From Proteromonas lacertae (taxonomy: Eukaryota > Sar > Bigyra > Opalinata > Proteromonadidae), in NCBI GenBank assembly GCA_002245135.1, contig NGBS01000633.1:1-22744 (forward strand): 22,744 nt of DNA, read 5' to 3'. Positions 8,433 through 16,149 of this stretch are shown here, piece by piece. The notes under the pieces were generated by a model. That model was not told where the DNA came from. It ran no database searches and saw nothing but the letters and a program-made list of their open reading frames with translations. The number at the start of each line of letters is the position of its first letter. Within the stretch, counting starts at the first letter, position 1. The translations under genes were made by a program, and so were the position numbers.

Positions 8433-8669
8433 ATGGACTTTGATGTAATAACTGTTTTGCTTTCAGTTCTCGTATTTGTATTGTATATGATAGCTTTGGC
8501 TCTTTTCAAATACTTAAAGGCACACAATTGTATTCCAAACAATACAGACATAGAAGAACTTAGAAATAATATAGATGCCATGATGAATAAAGGATTACAA
8601 CATGATAAGACACTTAAAGATATTCAGTCTCTTATTGAAATCACTAAACAAAGGAAAATGACTATTTAA
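8433..8669 (+). CDS. small single-pass membrane protein
   Basis: A 78-residue protein with one strong hydrophobic helix at about residues 5-27 (VITVLLSVLVFVLYMIALALF), then a charged helical tail that may form a short coiled coil (IEELRNNIDAMMNKGLQ). No Cys-rich or enzymatic motif. Such one-pass small proteins occur among minor components of double jelly-roll viruses with an inner membrane, but the assignment is only by size and topology. The gene is followed by the tandem hairpins at 8720-8807, which separate it from the convergent gene at 8899. Confidence 0.55.
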   Translation: MDFDVITVLLSVLVFVLYMIALALFKYLKAHNCIPNNTDIEELRNNIDAMMNKGLQHDKTLKDIQSLIEITKQRKMTI

Positions 8670-8719
8670 TTTTTTTTATTTTTTATATTATATTATATTA
8701 TGTTTCTTTTGGTTAAACT

Positions 8720-8807
8720 TGTATCTTACAACTAGCCCAAGTTGTAAGATACATCACAATTCAAGTTACAACTGGCCCCAGTTGTAACTTATATTACAAT
8801 TCAAGTT
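8720..8807. repeat. tandem 40-base hairpin units in a convergent spacer
   Basis: Unit one has perfect 14-base arms (8720-8733 and 8740-8753) around a 6-base loop. Unit two has perfect 13-base arms (8763-8775 and 8778-8790) around two bases. Both share TTACAACT, a GC-rich centre and AGTTGTAA. The sequence ACAATTCAAGTT recurs at 8756 and 8796, exactly 40 bases apart, starting a third unit that lacks the palindrome. Located between two convergent genes, they may end transcription from both sides or act as a DNA structure. Confidence 0.75.
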
Positions 8808-8898
8808 GTCAAGTGGCCGCCGGATATAGCAGTACCAAACACCAAAAAAACAAACACACATAACATTACATAAAAAAATATATATATAAAGAATTACT

Positions 8899-9270
8899 TT
8901 AATTATCCATATTAGGAACTGGAATACCATACTGATAATGCCTGCCATTATGCACAACAATACGATGTGGATCATTCTTTGGCGCGGCTCGTGGACCGGC
9001 TCGTCTTGGTTTACGTTTTGCTCTATCTTTACTTCCTTTTGGTCTTCCTCTTTGTTTAGGTGGATTAGCAGCTAATAATCGTTCATACATTTTCATTAAT
9101 TGTCTATATTGTAATTTAACTTTTGTTTTGTTTTGTAGTGCATTCTTTACTTTGTCTCTATACAAATCATAGCTCTTTCTCCATTTACTCCTGTTAACTG
9201 ATTTAGGAATATATGTATTCCAGTCTTTACTAATTTTAAACCCTTTTGGCCATCCTCCATAATAAGACAT
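8899..9270 (-). CDS. basic AT-hook-type DNA-binding protein
   Basis: The 123-residue protein starts at the ATG ending at 9270 (MSYYGGWPKGFK). The first 70 residues are mixed aromatic and basic. The next 40 residues are strongly basic with RGRPKGSKDR, a clear AT-hook core (RGRP), and KRKPRRAGPRAAPK. The tail is short and neutral. AT hooks bind the minor groove of AT-rich DNA, so a role in genome condensation or in host-chromatin contact is likely. The frame is open further upstream to 9342, but the ATAATATCAATT half-site at 9285-9296 lies there and supports the shorter start. It is the second basic protein of element A after the one at 1-511. Confidence 0.65.
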   Translation of the reverse strand: MSYYGGWPKGFKISKDWNTYIPKSVNRSKWRKSYDLYRDKVKNALQNKTKVKLQYRQLMKMYERLLAANPPKQRGRPKGSKDRAKRKPRRAGPRAAPKNDPHRIVVHNGRHYQYGIPVPNMDN

Positions 9271-9284
9271 GTTGTGATTTTTAT

Positions 9285-9296
9285 AATTGATATTAT
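9285..9296 (-). promoter_or_regulatory. ATAATATCAATT promoter-like half-site
   Basis: It matches the 12-base motif in 11 of 12 positions and lies 14 bases before the ATG at 9270 on the minus strand. Confidence 0.35.
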
Positions 9297-9374
9297 TTAA
9301 AATATAGTAACTATTAATAGTATGTTTACCAAACAAAAACAAACATATATAATAATAATAGAATTTTTAAGTAT

Positions 9375-9391
9375 TTAATCAGAGTCACTAT

Positions 9392-9438
<47 letters not shown>

Positions 9439-9878
9439 ATTCCATCAGCAACATTTCTATCAGTTGGATGTATGTGATAAAAATTCCCTCCATTCCATTG
9501 ATAACTCATATGATGAAAAACATATTTTTTAAATTTTTGAGGAATACAATCACCATCTGCATACTCATGTTCTCCATTTCTTAATTTTCTATTCATTACT
9601 AATATTGAAGCTCTTCTGTCATACCCATAGGTTTTAAGGTTTATCATTAATTGATCACCATGATGTCTATAATCACCTAGTACTTCTGGATCATTTCTAT
9701 TAGTTCTGAGTGAACCACATATAAACACCTTTACTTTATTTCTTTTTAATATTTTCATTGTTTTAATTGGAAATTGAATAACCCATCTATGTGCTCTATT
9801 GTCCCTATATCTATGAATGTAAAAAGCATATTCACCGTTAGGTTGTCTAAGCATATTATATGTTAAATGGTCAGGCAT
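9375..9878 (-). CDS. hypothetical protein with a polyserine tail
   Basis: The 167-residue protein has a basic N-terminal 140-residue domain rich in Tyr, His and Arg (YAFYIHRYRDNRAHRW, LKRNKVKVFICGSLRTN, YRHHGDQLMINLKTYG), probably globular and beta-containing. It ends with 15 consecutive Ser and then NSDSD, an acidic Ser/Asp end suited to casein-kinase-2 phosphorylation. The Ser run is written by one repeated codon, AGT, so it is a trinucleotide repeat whose length may vary. No family is recognised. The start is the first ATG after the gene-free region that begins at 9879. Confidence 0.6.
9391..9438. repeat. ACT/AGT trinucleotide repeat coding for polyserine
   Basis: Sixteen nearly perfect ACT units on the plus strand are read as AGT (Ser) on the minus strand within the gene at 9375-9878. 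Confidence 0.9.
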
Positions 9879-10282
9879 ATTCTTTGTATTTTTTGCTATT
9901 ATATATATTATTAAATTTTTATGGGTCTAATCAATAAAGTTATTGTTTGTTTAGTAATACAAATGTTTGAGGTTTGTTAAAAAAATAATATCTCACGATC
10001 CATTGACATAATGAATAATCTGATGTGTTTCTTATTATATGGCATATCATAAGCAATCGATTGATATAGTTAGATTTCATATATGTTTCATAATCAAAGA
10101 TGATTTAGATTATTGCCTGAAATGAGATATTGATATAATTGAGATGGGTATATACCCTAGTAAGTATATATAAATTATAGTTAGATTCTATCTATCATGT
10201 TTCCTTTATAGTTTTTTCCAAAATAGATTTGAACAAGCCGGCAGGTTTGAAATCTATTTATCTTTTTAAAATTACATCATAA
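9879..10282. other. gene-free region before the spliced gene
   Basis: No open frame of note. It is AT-rich and holds a 14-base word AATCGATTGATATA at 10,055-10,068 that recurs at 11,420-11,433, and the inverted repeat described at 10,221-10,259. Confidence 0.5.
10221..10259. promoter_or_regulatory. inverted repeat upstream of the spliced gene (operator-like)
   Basis: Arms AAATAGATTT (10,221-10,230) and AAATCTATTT (10,250-10,259) are perfect complements and enclose a centre with GCCGGC. The repeat ends 23 bases before the ATG at 10,283, where a regulator-binding site or a promoter hairpin would sit. Confidence 0.4.
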
Positions 10283-11087
10283 ATGAGTGGCATTATCCTC
10301 AAGAAAGAGGTGATATATCAAGTGAAAGTAAAGAACTACCATGAAGATCGTGAATTCGATGTTGTAATATTTAATTTATCTGATATCGTGAAAAGACAAA
10401 AAGAACTAAGCAGATATAAGTATATTCCTAATTTATATTATTCATAGGTGGAGACATAATATATATTTTCCGAATTTATACTACATGTTACAATCATTCA
10501 AGAATATATGGATCAAAGACAGCAGAGATAGATTAGAGAGTTATAGGAACTTCAAGAATTATTTTATATACTGCTTTAATTATAATCCTAATAATATCAA
10601 GACAATTGTATGAATTGATTATAAATATTAATATATATAGGTTGATCGTAAACTTGATTACTTATATGTATCTTTGAAAGTATTAGCTGAAGAAGAAATA
10701 ACTGAATTCGGTGATGGTGATAAATCAGCTGATTATCCAAAAGAATATGATGATAAATATAATAATATTTGTGGAATATTATATTCAGATGATTATAACA
10801 GCGGTAGTTCAAGTGAGAGTGAAGATGATAAGGAAATTGGAATCGATATTAATGAGCAAGTAAAAAAGCAAGAGAATAAACAAGATAATAATGTAGATCA
10901 AGAAGTTATCACAAAGAAACAAGAAGAAGAAGAATTTATCACAATTACTGAATCCGATTTAGAAACAGATTCTGATATGGAAGTTGAAGAAACAAAAAAA
11001 GACACTTTGGTTAATTTATTTAGTTATGCAGATGAAAGTGAAAGTGAAGAAGATGATATGGAAGTAGAATGGCAATCAGAATATTAA
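10283..11087 (+). CDS. acidic hypothetical protein, probably spliced with two tiny introns
   Basis: Starting at ATG 10,283, two GT-AG segments (10,420-10,447 and 10,608-10,640) would join three exons of 137, 160 and 447 bases in one phase, giving about 247 residues. The middle exon is open throughout its 160 bases only in the phase that both junctions predict, which is the main support. The N-terminal 125 residues are mixed, aromatic and basic; the C-terminal half is very acidic (SSSESEDDKE, ESESEEDDMEVEW) with a Gln/Glu/Lys-rich middle. No family is recognised. Without splicing only a 54-residue product or a late internal frame would remain. The gene may belong to element A or to the host. 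A 17-base-arm hairpin lies downstream at 11,272-11,323. Confidence 0.5.
10420..10447 (+). other. candidate 28-base intron 1
   Basis: It begins GTATAT and ends TTCATAG, with CTAATTTA as a possible branch site. Removing it keeps the downstream 160 bases open in phase. Confidence 0.45.
10608..10640 (+). other. candidate 33-base intron 2
   Basis: It begins GTATGA and ends ATATATAG, with ATTAATAT as a possible branch site, and falls between whole codons. It resembles intron 1 in both ends. Confidence 0.45.
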
Positions 11088-11271
11088 ATCATAATGAATC
11101 TTGAATTGGTTTTGTTTTGTTTTGTTTGGGTTAGTATTATAACTTATAAATTATATGGTGTGCTAATTAACACCTTAAAATAATTATAAAAGAAATTAAG
11201 CTATTTTTGAAAAAAGCATTCGTTTCAAGATTTGACTTGAACTTCATTTTTTTTGTTTTGTTTTTTATTAC

Positions 11272-11323
11272 ATAGGATGGTCACCATATGTTGTCATATC
11301 ACACAGTATGGTGGCCATCCTAT
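11272..11323. repeat. inverted repeat with 17-base arms
   Basis: ATAGGATGGTCACCATA (11,272-11,288) pairs with 11,307-11,323 with a single mismatch around an 18-base loop. It lies 185 bases after the acidic gene and may be a terminator-like or element-end structure. Confidence 0.7.
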
Positions 11324-11476
11324 CTATTATTGTTTTTTGAATTTTTTTAAGAAAATTAAATTTCGATTATGATCAGAAAGTCAAACTAAGGGCATATATG
11401 AGCCCAGCATAAATAGAGAAATCGATTGATATATTTATTATGCATTAAAAACGTTTCTAATGATGAAAAAACAATA

Positions 11477-11496
11477 TGGGGAAATGGCACACATTG
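11477..11496 (+). repeat. partial copy of the G-rich junction repeat
   Basis: It contains GGGGAAATGGCACACA and is preceded by GAAAAAAC, as in the other two copies, but lacks the palindromic second half. Confidence 0.6.
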
Positions 11497-11527
11497 AAAC
11501 GGATCTTTTTTTGAATCAAAAAACCAT

Positions 11528-11560
11528 AGGGGGAAATGGCACACTGTGCTATTTCCCCCT
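11528..11560. repeat. G-rich palindromic junction repeat, copy 1
   Basis: AGGGGGAAATGGCACA (11,528-11,543), one base, then its reverse complement with one mismatch to 11,560. The flanks AAAAAACCAT before and TCATTATTAT after are shared with the copy at 13,874-13,904. The position at the join of element A and element B, the AG start and CT end, and the recurrence suggest terminal-repeat sequence, though no matching far end can be seen in this window. Confidence 0.6.
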
Positions 11561-11569
11561 TTCTTTCAT

Positions 11570-12048
11570 TATTATATCCTATCTTTAATAATTGGATTGA
11601 TGGAAGTAATTTGAAAAATCCCTATTTAGAAAATTATAAGTTAGATATACATAGAGCTGTTCATCCAGGTACATTGAATCGATTAAAATTTGAAGAACAG
11701 GATAAGAATAATGTAAATCTGTATGTTATAACAAAGTTTATAGGATTAAAATCAAAGTGCTATATATACGAAAAGGAGAAAGTGAATAATGAATCTGATA
11801 ATAATACAAATATTGACAATCGTTGTAAAGGTATTAATGTGAAAGTTTCTAGAAAAATAACTTATGATATATACAATGATTTTGTTGAAGGTGCTAGTAA
11901 AAGTCAAAAATATGAAGTATGTCAAATCAAATCAATACATCATAATGTTTATACGACAGTACAAAACAAAACTGGCTTAACCTATTATGATGATAAAAGA
12001 TATTTTTTTGATAAATACAATACATTACCATATGGATATAAAAAATAA
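11570..12048 (+). pseudogene. protein-primed DNA polymerase B, C-terminal part only (element B)
   Basis: The open frame encodes about 159 residues matching the end of Polinton/adintovirus family B DNA polymerases. Recognisable points are the VITKFIGLKSKCYIYE segment, a KGINVKVSRKITYDIY segment, then SIHHNVYTTVQNKTGL and the terminal YDDKRYFFDKYNTLPYG. In the complete enzyme these follow the thumb and close the protein; polymerase and exonuclease motifs are not present here. It is therefore a partial fossil copy. It abuts the palindromic repeat at 11,528-11,560 and is convergent with the coiled-coil gene. Confidence 0.75.
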
Positions 12049-12088
12049 TAATTAATTAATACTTATATTTTATATATTTATTTTTCTT

Positions 12089-13690
12089 TTAAAATACTGA
12101 CACCTCTTCATATTGTGGTCTATTTCCAAAATTTCCAAAAATACTATTTGTTATAGCATTAATTTCTGGGTCCATTTCATTCAAATTATAATCATGTAGA
12201 GTTCCCCAATTTGTATCATTATCAAATAGTGGTGCCACAGTTTTAAATTGTTTTTCTTGAGGTTTTTGCGGCATAACATAATTATAAGTAATATCATTGG
12301 GATTGATATATTCATCAGTATATTTCGGCTCAATTTTATAATCACTTTTTTCGTTATATGAATTCTTAGCAATTTCGTAATAATTTTCAGTAACTGATCT
12401 TTTAGGATCTGTTTCATTTTCTAAGTATCTATGTTTTCTTTTTATTTGCATTTCGTTAACTGACTCATCTTGACTTATATTCATTCTTTTGTTTTTATGA
12501 CCTGGTTTACGTTTTTCTATAAACTTTTTTACTTGATTATAAGTTAAAGTCATTGGATCTACATTGCTTTCATCTATATTTTTAGTTTGGAAATATTGAT
12601 TTATTCTGTTTAACTTGTCATCTATATTTTCTTTTCTAAATGGATCAAATATATTCTCTTCGCTTTAATTTTCTTCAATACTATATCTGTATTTACAGGT
12701 TGTGGTATTGTTAAATCTAAAGTTGGTTCATTGTATATTACATCATTCATCATAGGATATTGCACAACTCCTAAATCATTATAAGATGCTTTGTGAGCAT
12801 TATTAATTGTATCTTTTAATTTTGCTTCATATACTGCTTTTTGTACTTCCATTTGTTGTAATAATTTACTCATGTTATTAGAATGTTCTTGTTCTTTAGC
12901 TTTAACAACTTTAGCCATGTTATTGTTAGCAGCTTCTACCATTTTTAATTTTTCTGCTATTGTTTTTTCATATTTATTATTGATTTCAGCTATTGTTTCA
13001 TTTAATTTTCTATTTTTTGCTATTACTTCGTTATACATCATTTCTTGTTCAGATAATTTTTGTTTGTGCTCTTCCATTGATTTTTCAATTAAACTTTGCA
13101 TTTGTTCTAATTTTGATGTATCAGTATCATGCATTTAATAATGATCCATTTTTAGTTTTAATATCTCTGTTTCTTTCATACTTAATTTTTCATTCAATGC
13201 TTGAAAATTTATTGCATCTTGTCTTTTTTATGTTTCTAGTTCTGCTATATTTCCTTTTTTATATAATCTGTAATCGTTTTCTATTTGATCTTTTACTTCT
13301 TTTATTCCTTTGATTTCTTCATTCTTTTTATTTATTTCTACTAAATGTTGTGCCTTAAGATTTTTTGCATTATTCAATGCTAAATTTAATTCTCTTTTAT
13401 TTTGATTATTTGCATTTTTCAATTCTTCATTCTGTTGTTTTAATTGTCTAATTTGTTTTAATTCTTGATAACTTTCTTCATTATATTTCTGAGCATATAA
13501 TTTATGCTTACTTTTAAATAATTATTTTCATCTTTATCATCTAATCTAGCATCTTTTAATACATAAATATTATCTTTCAAAGATACTGGTACTATCAATT
13601 TTACTGTATCTCCTATCTTAACAAAGAATTGGTCTTATGACGTTCCACTACAATAGGAATAATTTCTTTATTTTAATATTTTTAGTCATT
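12089..13690 (-). pseudogene. coiled-coil protein gene of element B, broken
   Basis: Read on the minus strand, this region codes for a long heptad-rich coiled coil (for example LEQMQSLIEKSMEEHKQKL, then EINNKYEKTIAEKLKMVEAA) rich in Lys, Glu, Gln and Asn. It ends with a non-coiled C-terminal part containing a basic patch (EKRKPGHKNKR) and an acidic end. Upstream, near 13,560-13,620, short stretches with a beta-like pattern (KIGDTVKLIVPVSLKDN) mark the beginning. The region is spread over more than one frame with several breaks, so it is a fossil. Long coiled-coil proteins occur in many Polintons, possibly as fibre or scaffold parts. No function can be assigned. Confidence 0.55.
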
Positions 13691-13873
13691 TTCTTTTAAT
13701 GCTACAACAATAACTTATCTGAGCTATCAGCGTTATCTTTTATAAATATTTTGGCTTCTTGAAATTTTATCTCTGGAGTTGTTACATCTAGTTGTTACTC
13801 TCCTCGTTTTTACTTTCTTTCATTATTTTACCATCTCTACTGTCTGATTATGTTTTAATGGTGAAAAAACCAT

Positions 13874-13904
13874 GGGGGAAATGGCACACTGTGCTCTGGC
13901 CCCC
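13874..13904. repeat. G-rich palindromic junction repeat, copy 2
   Basis: GGGGGAAATGGCACACTGTG is shared exactly with copy 1, as are the flanks AAAAAACCAT and TCATTATTAT; the right half is less well kept. It marks the change from AT-rich element B to the G+C-richer element C. Confidence 0.6.
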
Positions 13905-13918
13905 TAATACTCATTATT

Positions 13919-14050
13919 ATGACAACTATCCAAGAAGTCCTCCGAGGAACACCCGTCAGTATCAATCAGAATCAACAAGAAAAAGTAACTTTATCCACAT
14001 CAGCTATCAAGAGAAAGTTAGACGATCACTCGGAGGAGTCAACTCCATGA
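13919..14050 (+). CDS. small open frame next to the junction repeat
   Basis: The 43-residue frame begins MTTIQEVLRGTPVS and includes a nuclear-signal-like IKRKLDDHSEE near the end. Its G+C-richer bases match element C. It starts 15 bases after copy 2 of the junction repeat. It may be the first part of a former element C gene or a chance frame. Confidence 0.25.
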   Translation: MTTIQEVLRGTPVSINQNQQEKVTLSTSAIKRKLDDHSEESTP

Positions 14051-14273
14051 TTACTTTCAAAGCACCTTAAAGGAAGCGCAAGATTTAAGAATTTTCTTCA
14101 AATTGTATATTATTTGAATATATTGTTATACAATGAGTAAAAAATGGTTATCAATTAACTTAAAATAACATAAATTCAATATATTAAATAATATATTATA
14201 ATAATTAATCATCTAATTAAGCCGCTCTCATTATACAATTACTTTTAAAACAAACTAATATCATTTTAATCTT
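14051..14273. other. AT-rich spacer, no gene
   Basis: No open frame or repeat stands out between the small frame and the inverted-repeat element. Confidence 0.4.
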
Positions 14274-14726
14274 AGCTATAAAGAGTTATTCACAAATATA
14301 TTGTTAGTTTGTCATGTGACCTACATCTGTGATATACTTTTTGATGATCTTCATTATTATCAATATAAAACTAATTTTATTATTTTTTCTATTTTAATGT
14401 TTCAGTCGCTACTGCAGTCTAATATATATTATTTGATATGAATATAATACACTTTCTTCAATGTTAGGGTAATAAAAATAGAAAAAAGAAAGAATAAGTT
14501 CAAGCCTACTTTTTAATTTCTTATAGAATAAGCTGTTGTTAAAATTATTGTAATTTATTCATATCAGATAATGTATTTTAGACTGCAGTAGTGACTGAAA
14601 CATAAAAATAGAAAAAATAATAAAATTAGTTTTATATTGATAATAATGAAGATCATCAAAAAGTATATCACAGATGTAGGTCACATGACAAACTAACAAT
14701 ATATTTGTGAATAACTCTTTATAGCT
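14274..14726. mobile_element. MITE-like or foldback element with 176-base inverted arms
   Basis: The left arm 14,274-14,449 and right arm 14,551-14,726 are reverse complements over 176 bases with no length difference and few substitutions; the outermost 100 bases are almost identical. The ends read AGCTATAAAGAGTTATT. The 101-base centre is AT-rich and non-coding. No convincing target-site duplication was found at the borders (AATCTT on the left, TCAACG on the right). High arm similarity implies a recent insertion or arm homogenisation. Confidence 0.8.
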
Positions 14727-14750
14727 TCAACGATTGCATCGCTTTACAAG

Positions 14751-14806
14751 GCAGTTCTTCGATCTCTTGTTTGTGGAGGTTCCTAGCCTAGTCCACAAAG
14801 AACTGC
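14751..14806. repeat. inverted repeat beside the MITE-like element
   Basis: TCCACAAAGAACTGC (14,792-14,806) is matched on the left by GCAGTTCTT (14,751-14,759) and TTGTGGA (14,771-14,777), with eleven extra bases in the left arm. It lies just past the ATPase remnant of element C. Confidence 0.5.
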
Positions 14807-15060
14807 TTATCGCAGGTTATTGGACTTGTCCTCCTCATTGATGATGGAGTCGAAGGTGTAGTAATCGATCTTATTGTACTCCACCATCTCCATGATCTTA
14901 TCGTAGAGCACATCCTTATGAATCGTACCGACGAAGAAATAGACCCTTTGGTTCTTGCTCTTAATCAAGATGTGTTGGAGAACGTTGCAGATGACTATAG
15001 TCTTGCCAGAATTCTTCATCGAAGCAGTCGTAGCCGACAACGTCCTTACCGTTACTAGAA
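14807..15060 (-). pseudogene. packaging ATPase remnant (element C)
   Basis: A minus-strand piece contains KNSGKT, the Walker A end of the ATPase, followed by RVYFFVGTIHKDVLYDKI and YNKIDYYTFDS. These align with the corresponding part of the intact ATPase at 4287-5144 (YFFVATISKDIIYEKI, YNQIEYHCYDS). The fossil is partial and broken. Confidence 0.75.
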
Positions 15061-15329
15061 GTATTGACTTTCAGAGACTTTACTTCTGCCTGATTAATCT
15101 TCTCGTATTCTATCTTTAAATGGCCCTTGGAGAATCTCGATAGCTTCTCTGGTAAGTAAGCATTACCAAGTACTTCATTATTCTCATCCTCGGAGTGATC
15201 TTCTCCTGATCCTTTAAGCCTTTGAATCTTTCCGAGAAGGAGATCTCCAAAGGGTTGTTTTCACTTGTTAACCATAAACATCGCAATAACTAAGTACATG
15301 AAGTAGTAACTTATCCATATGGAATTTTG

Positions 15330-16110
15330 CATATGCTATGCTGCAGATACCCAAGGTGGTAATCTCGGCTCTTTGTCCAGTGATCAAATATAATCAGTGA
15401 TTTATAGACTTGTCCTTTAGCTCATCGTTGTAGATCTCAAAGGTAATCTCTAAATCTCCGCTGAATCTTCTTCTGGCGATGGTCTTGACATTACCGAGGT
15501 TTTCAATGCCGAAGTTGAGCACCTCAAAGAACTTCTAGGTAAAGGGCTTTTTGTTCAGCTGATCGTACCAGTTTCCCAATATATTTTTTGAGCAACTTGT
15601 AGCTGTCGTTAGTCTCCATGTTCTGATAGTTGGAATTGTAATTGAAGTCGTTGATAATTCACTTGAATCTCGCCTTGGGATTTAAAGGAAGGACACTAAT
15701 CTTCATCTAAAGGAAAGACCTATGGAACTGTTGATGGTGAAGGAGTAGTTGAAGCAGTCACTGGTGCCCAGAAGGTCTTGATGATCTTAGAGCTGCATCC
15801 ATTGGAACCAATAACTACTAAGGTGAATTTTCAATATGGAGATACTGAAAGCGTTGTAAAGGAGGATCTTCTCGGCCTTTTTATTGTTGTTAGCATCCTT
15901 ATAGTCGATGATTAGTCGCTACTCTAAGCAACTCTTGCTGAAGTAGATGCAGTTGTCGGTAGATATCTCGAACATAACTTTTGAGGTCGATCCTGAAGTG
16001 GCAGCACTGACCGAGGTTTTGCTCTGGGTTAGATTGACTTTGACGGCACGTTAAGTGAATCGCTTCTTGTTGAAGACTTGTCGGGATGAAGGTTGTCATT
16101 GCCTAGATTT
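15330..16110 (-). pseudogene. major capsid protein remnant (element C)
   Basis: Several short minus-strand stretches correspond in order to the C-terminal half of the capsid protein at 5207-6685, among them INDFNYNSNYQNM (against INDFVYQPDYTLM), DLEITFEI (against DLKITFEF) and ITGQ (against ITGR). The region is spread over frames with many breaks and is a fossil. Confidence 0.6.
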
Positions 16111-16149
16111 AGTTAAAGGTCATCTTGAGTAGTATCATTTGCTTCTCTC

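Larger units (their letters stand above)
11088..11527. other. gene-free right end of element A
   Basis: There is no convincing gene. Contents are a small GGTGT/ACACC hairpin near 11,157-11,174, the long hairpin at 11,272-11,323, the second AATCGATTGATATA word at 11,420, and a partial copy of the G-rich repeat at 11,477-11,496. Confidence 0.5.
1..11560. mobile_element. Polinton/Maverick-like virus element A (right part; left end outside window)
   Basis: The element is recognised by a packaging ATPase, a double jelly-roll type major capsid protein and a penton-like protein lying side by side on the minus strand, the standard virion block of Polintons, adintoviruses and Polinton-like viruses. 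Most genes are intact open frames, so the copy looks nearly whole over the visible part, with about two breaks in one small gene at the left edge. DNA polymerase B, integrase and the capsid protease are not seen here and may lie left of base 1. The right limit is inferred from a G-rich palindromic repeat near 11,528-11,560 beyond which a second, different element fragment starts. Intact capsid genes suggest a young insertion. Whether the spliced gene at 10,283-11,087 belongs to the element is not settled. Confidence 0.75.
11561..13873. mobile_element. Polinton-like element fragment B, broken
   Basis: The AT-rich fragment lies between two copies of the G-rich palindromic repeat. It holds a partial protein-primed DNA polymerase (plus strand) convergent with a broken coiled-coil gene (minus strand). 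The capsid genes are absent. The polymerase part is open but incomplete and the coiled-coil gene has several breaks, so this copy is older than element A and younger-looking than element C. Confidence 0.5.

Noticed and set aside
8766-8975. Minus-strand hydrophobic frame of about 69 residues
   Set aside because: It lies over the tandem hairpins and the end of the AT-hook gene in another frame; low-complexity hydrophobic content from AT-rich DNA, no start context.
10597-10812. Minus-strand Tyr/His/Ile-rich frame
   Set aside because: Antisense to the acidic exon; composition is that of the reverse complement.
12872-13313. Plus-strand hydrophobic frames opposite the coiled-coil gene
   Set aside because: Leu/Phe-rich reading is the expected antisense of a Lys/Glu-rich coiled coil.
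14751-14816. Possible tRNA because of paired arms and a TTC-like loop
   Set aside because: No cloverleaf could be drawn; arms form one simple long stem with an insertion.
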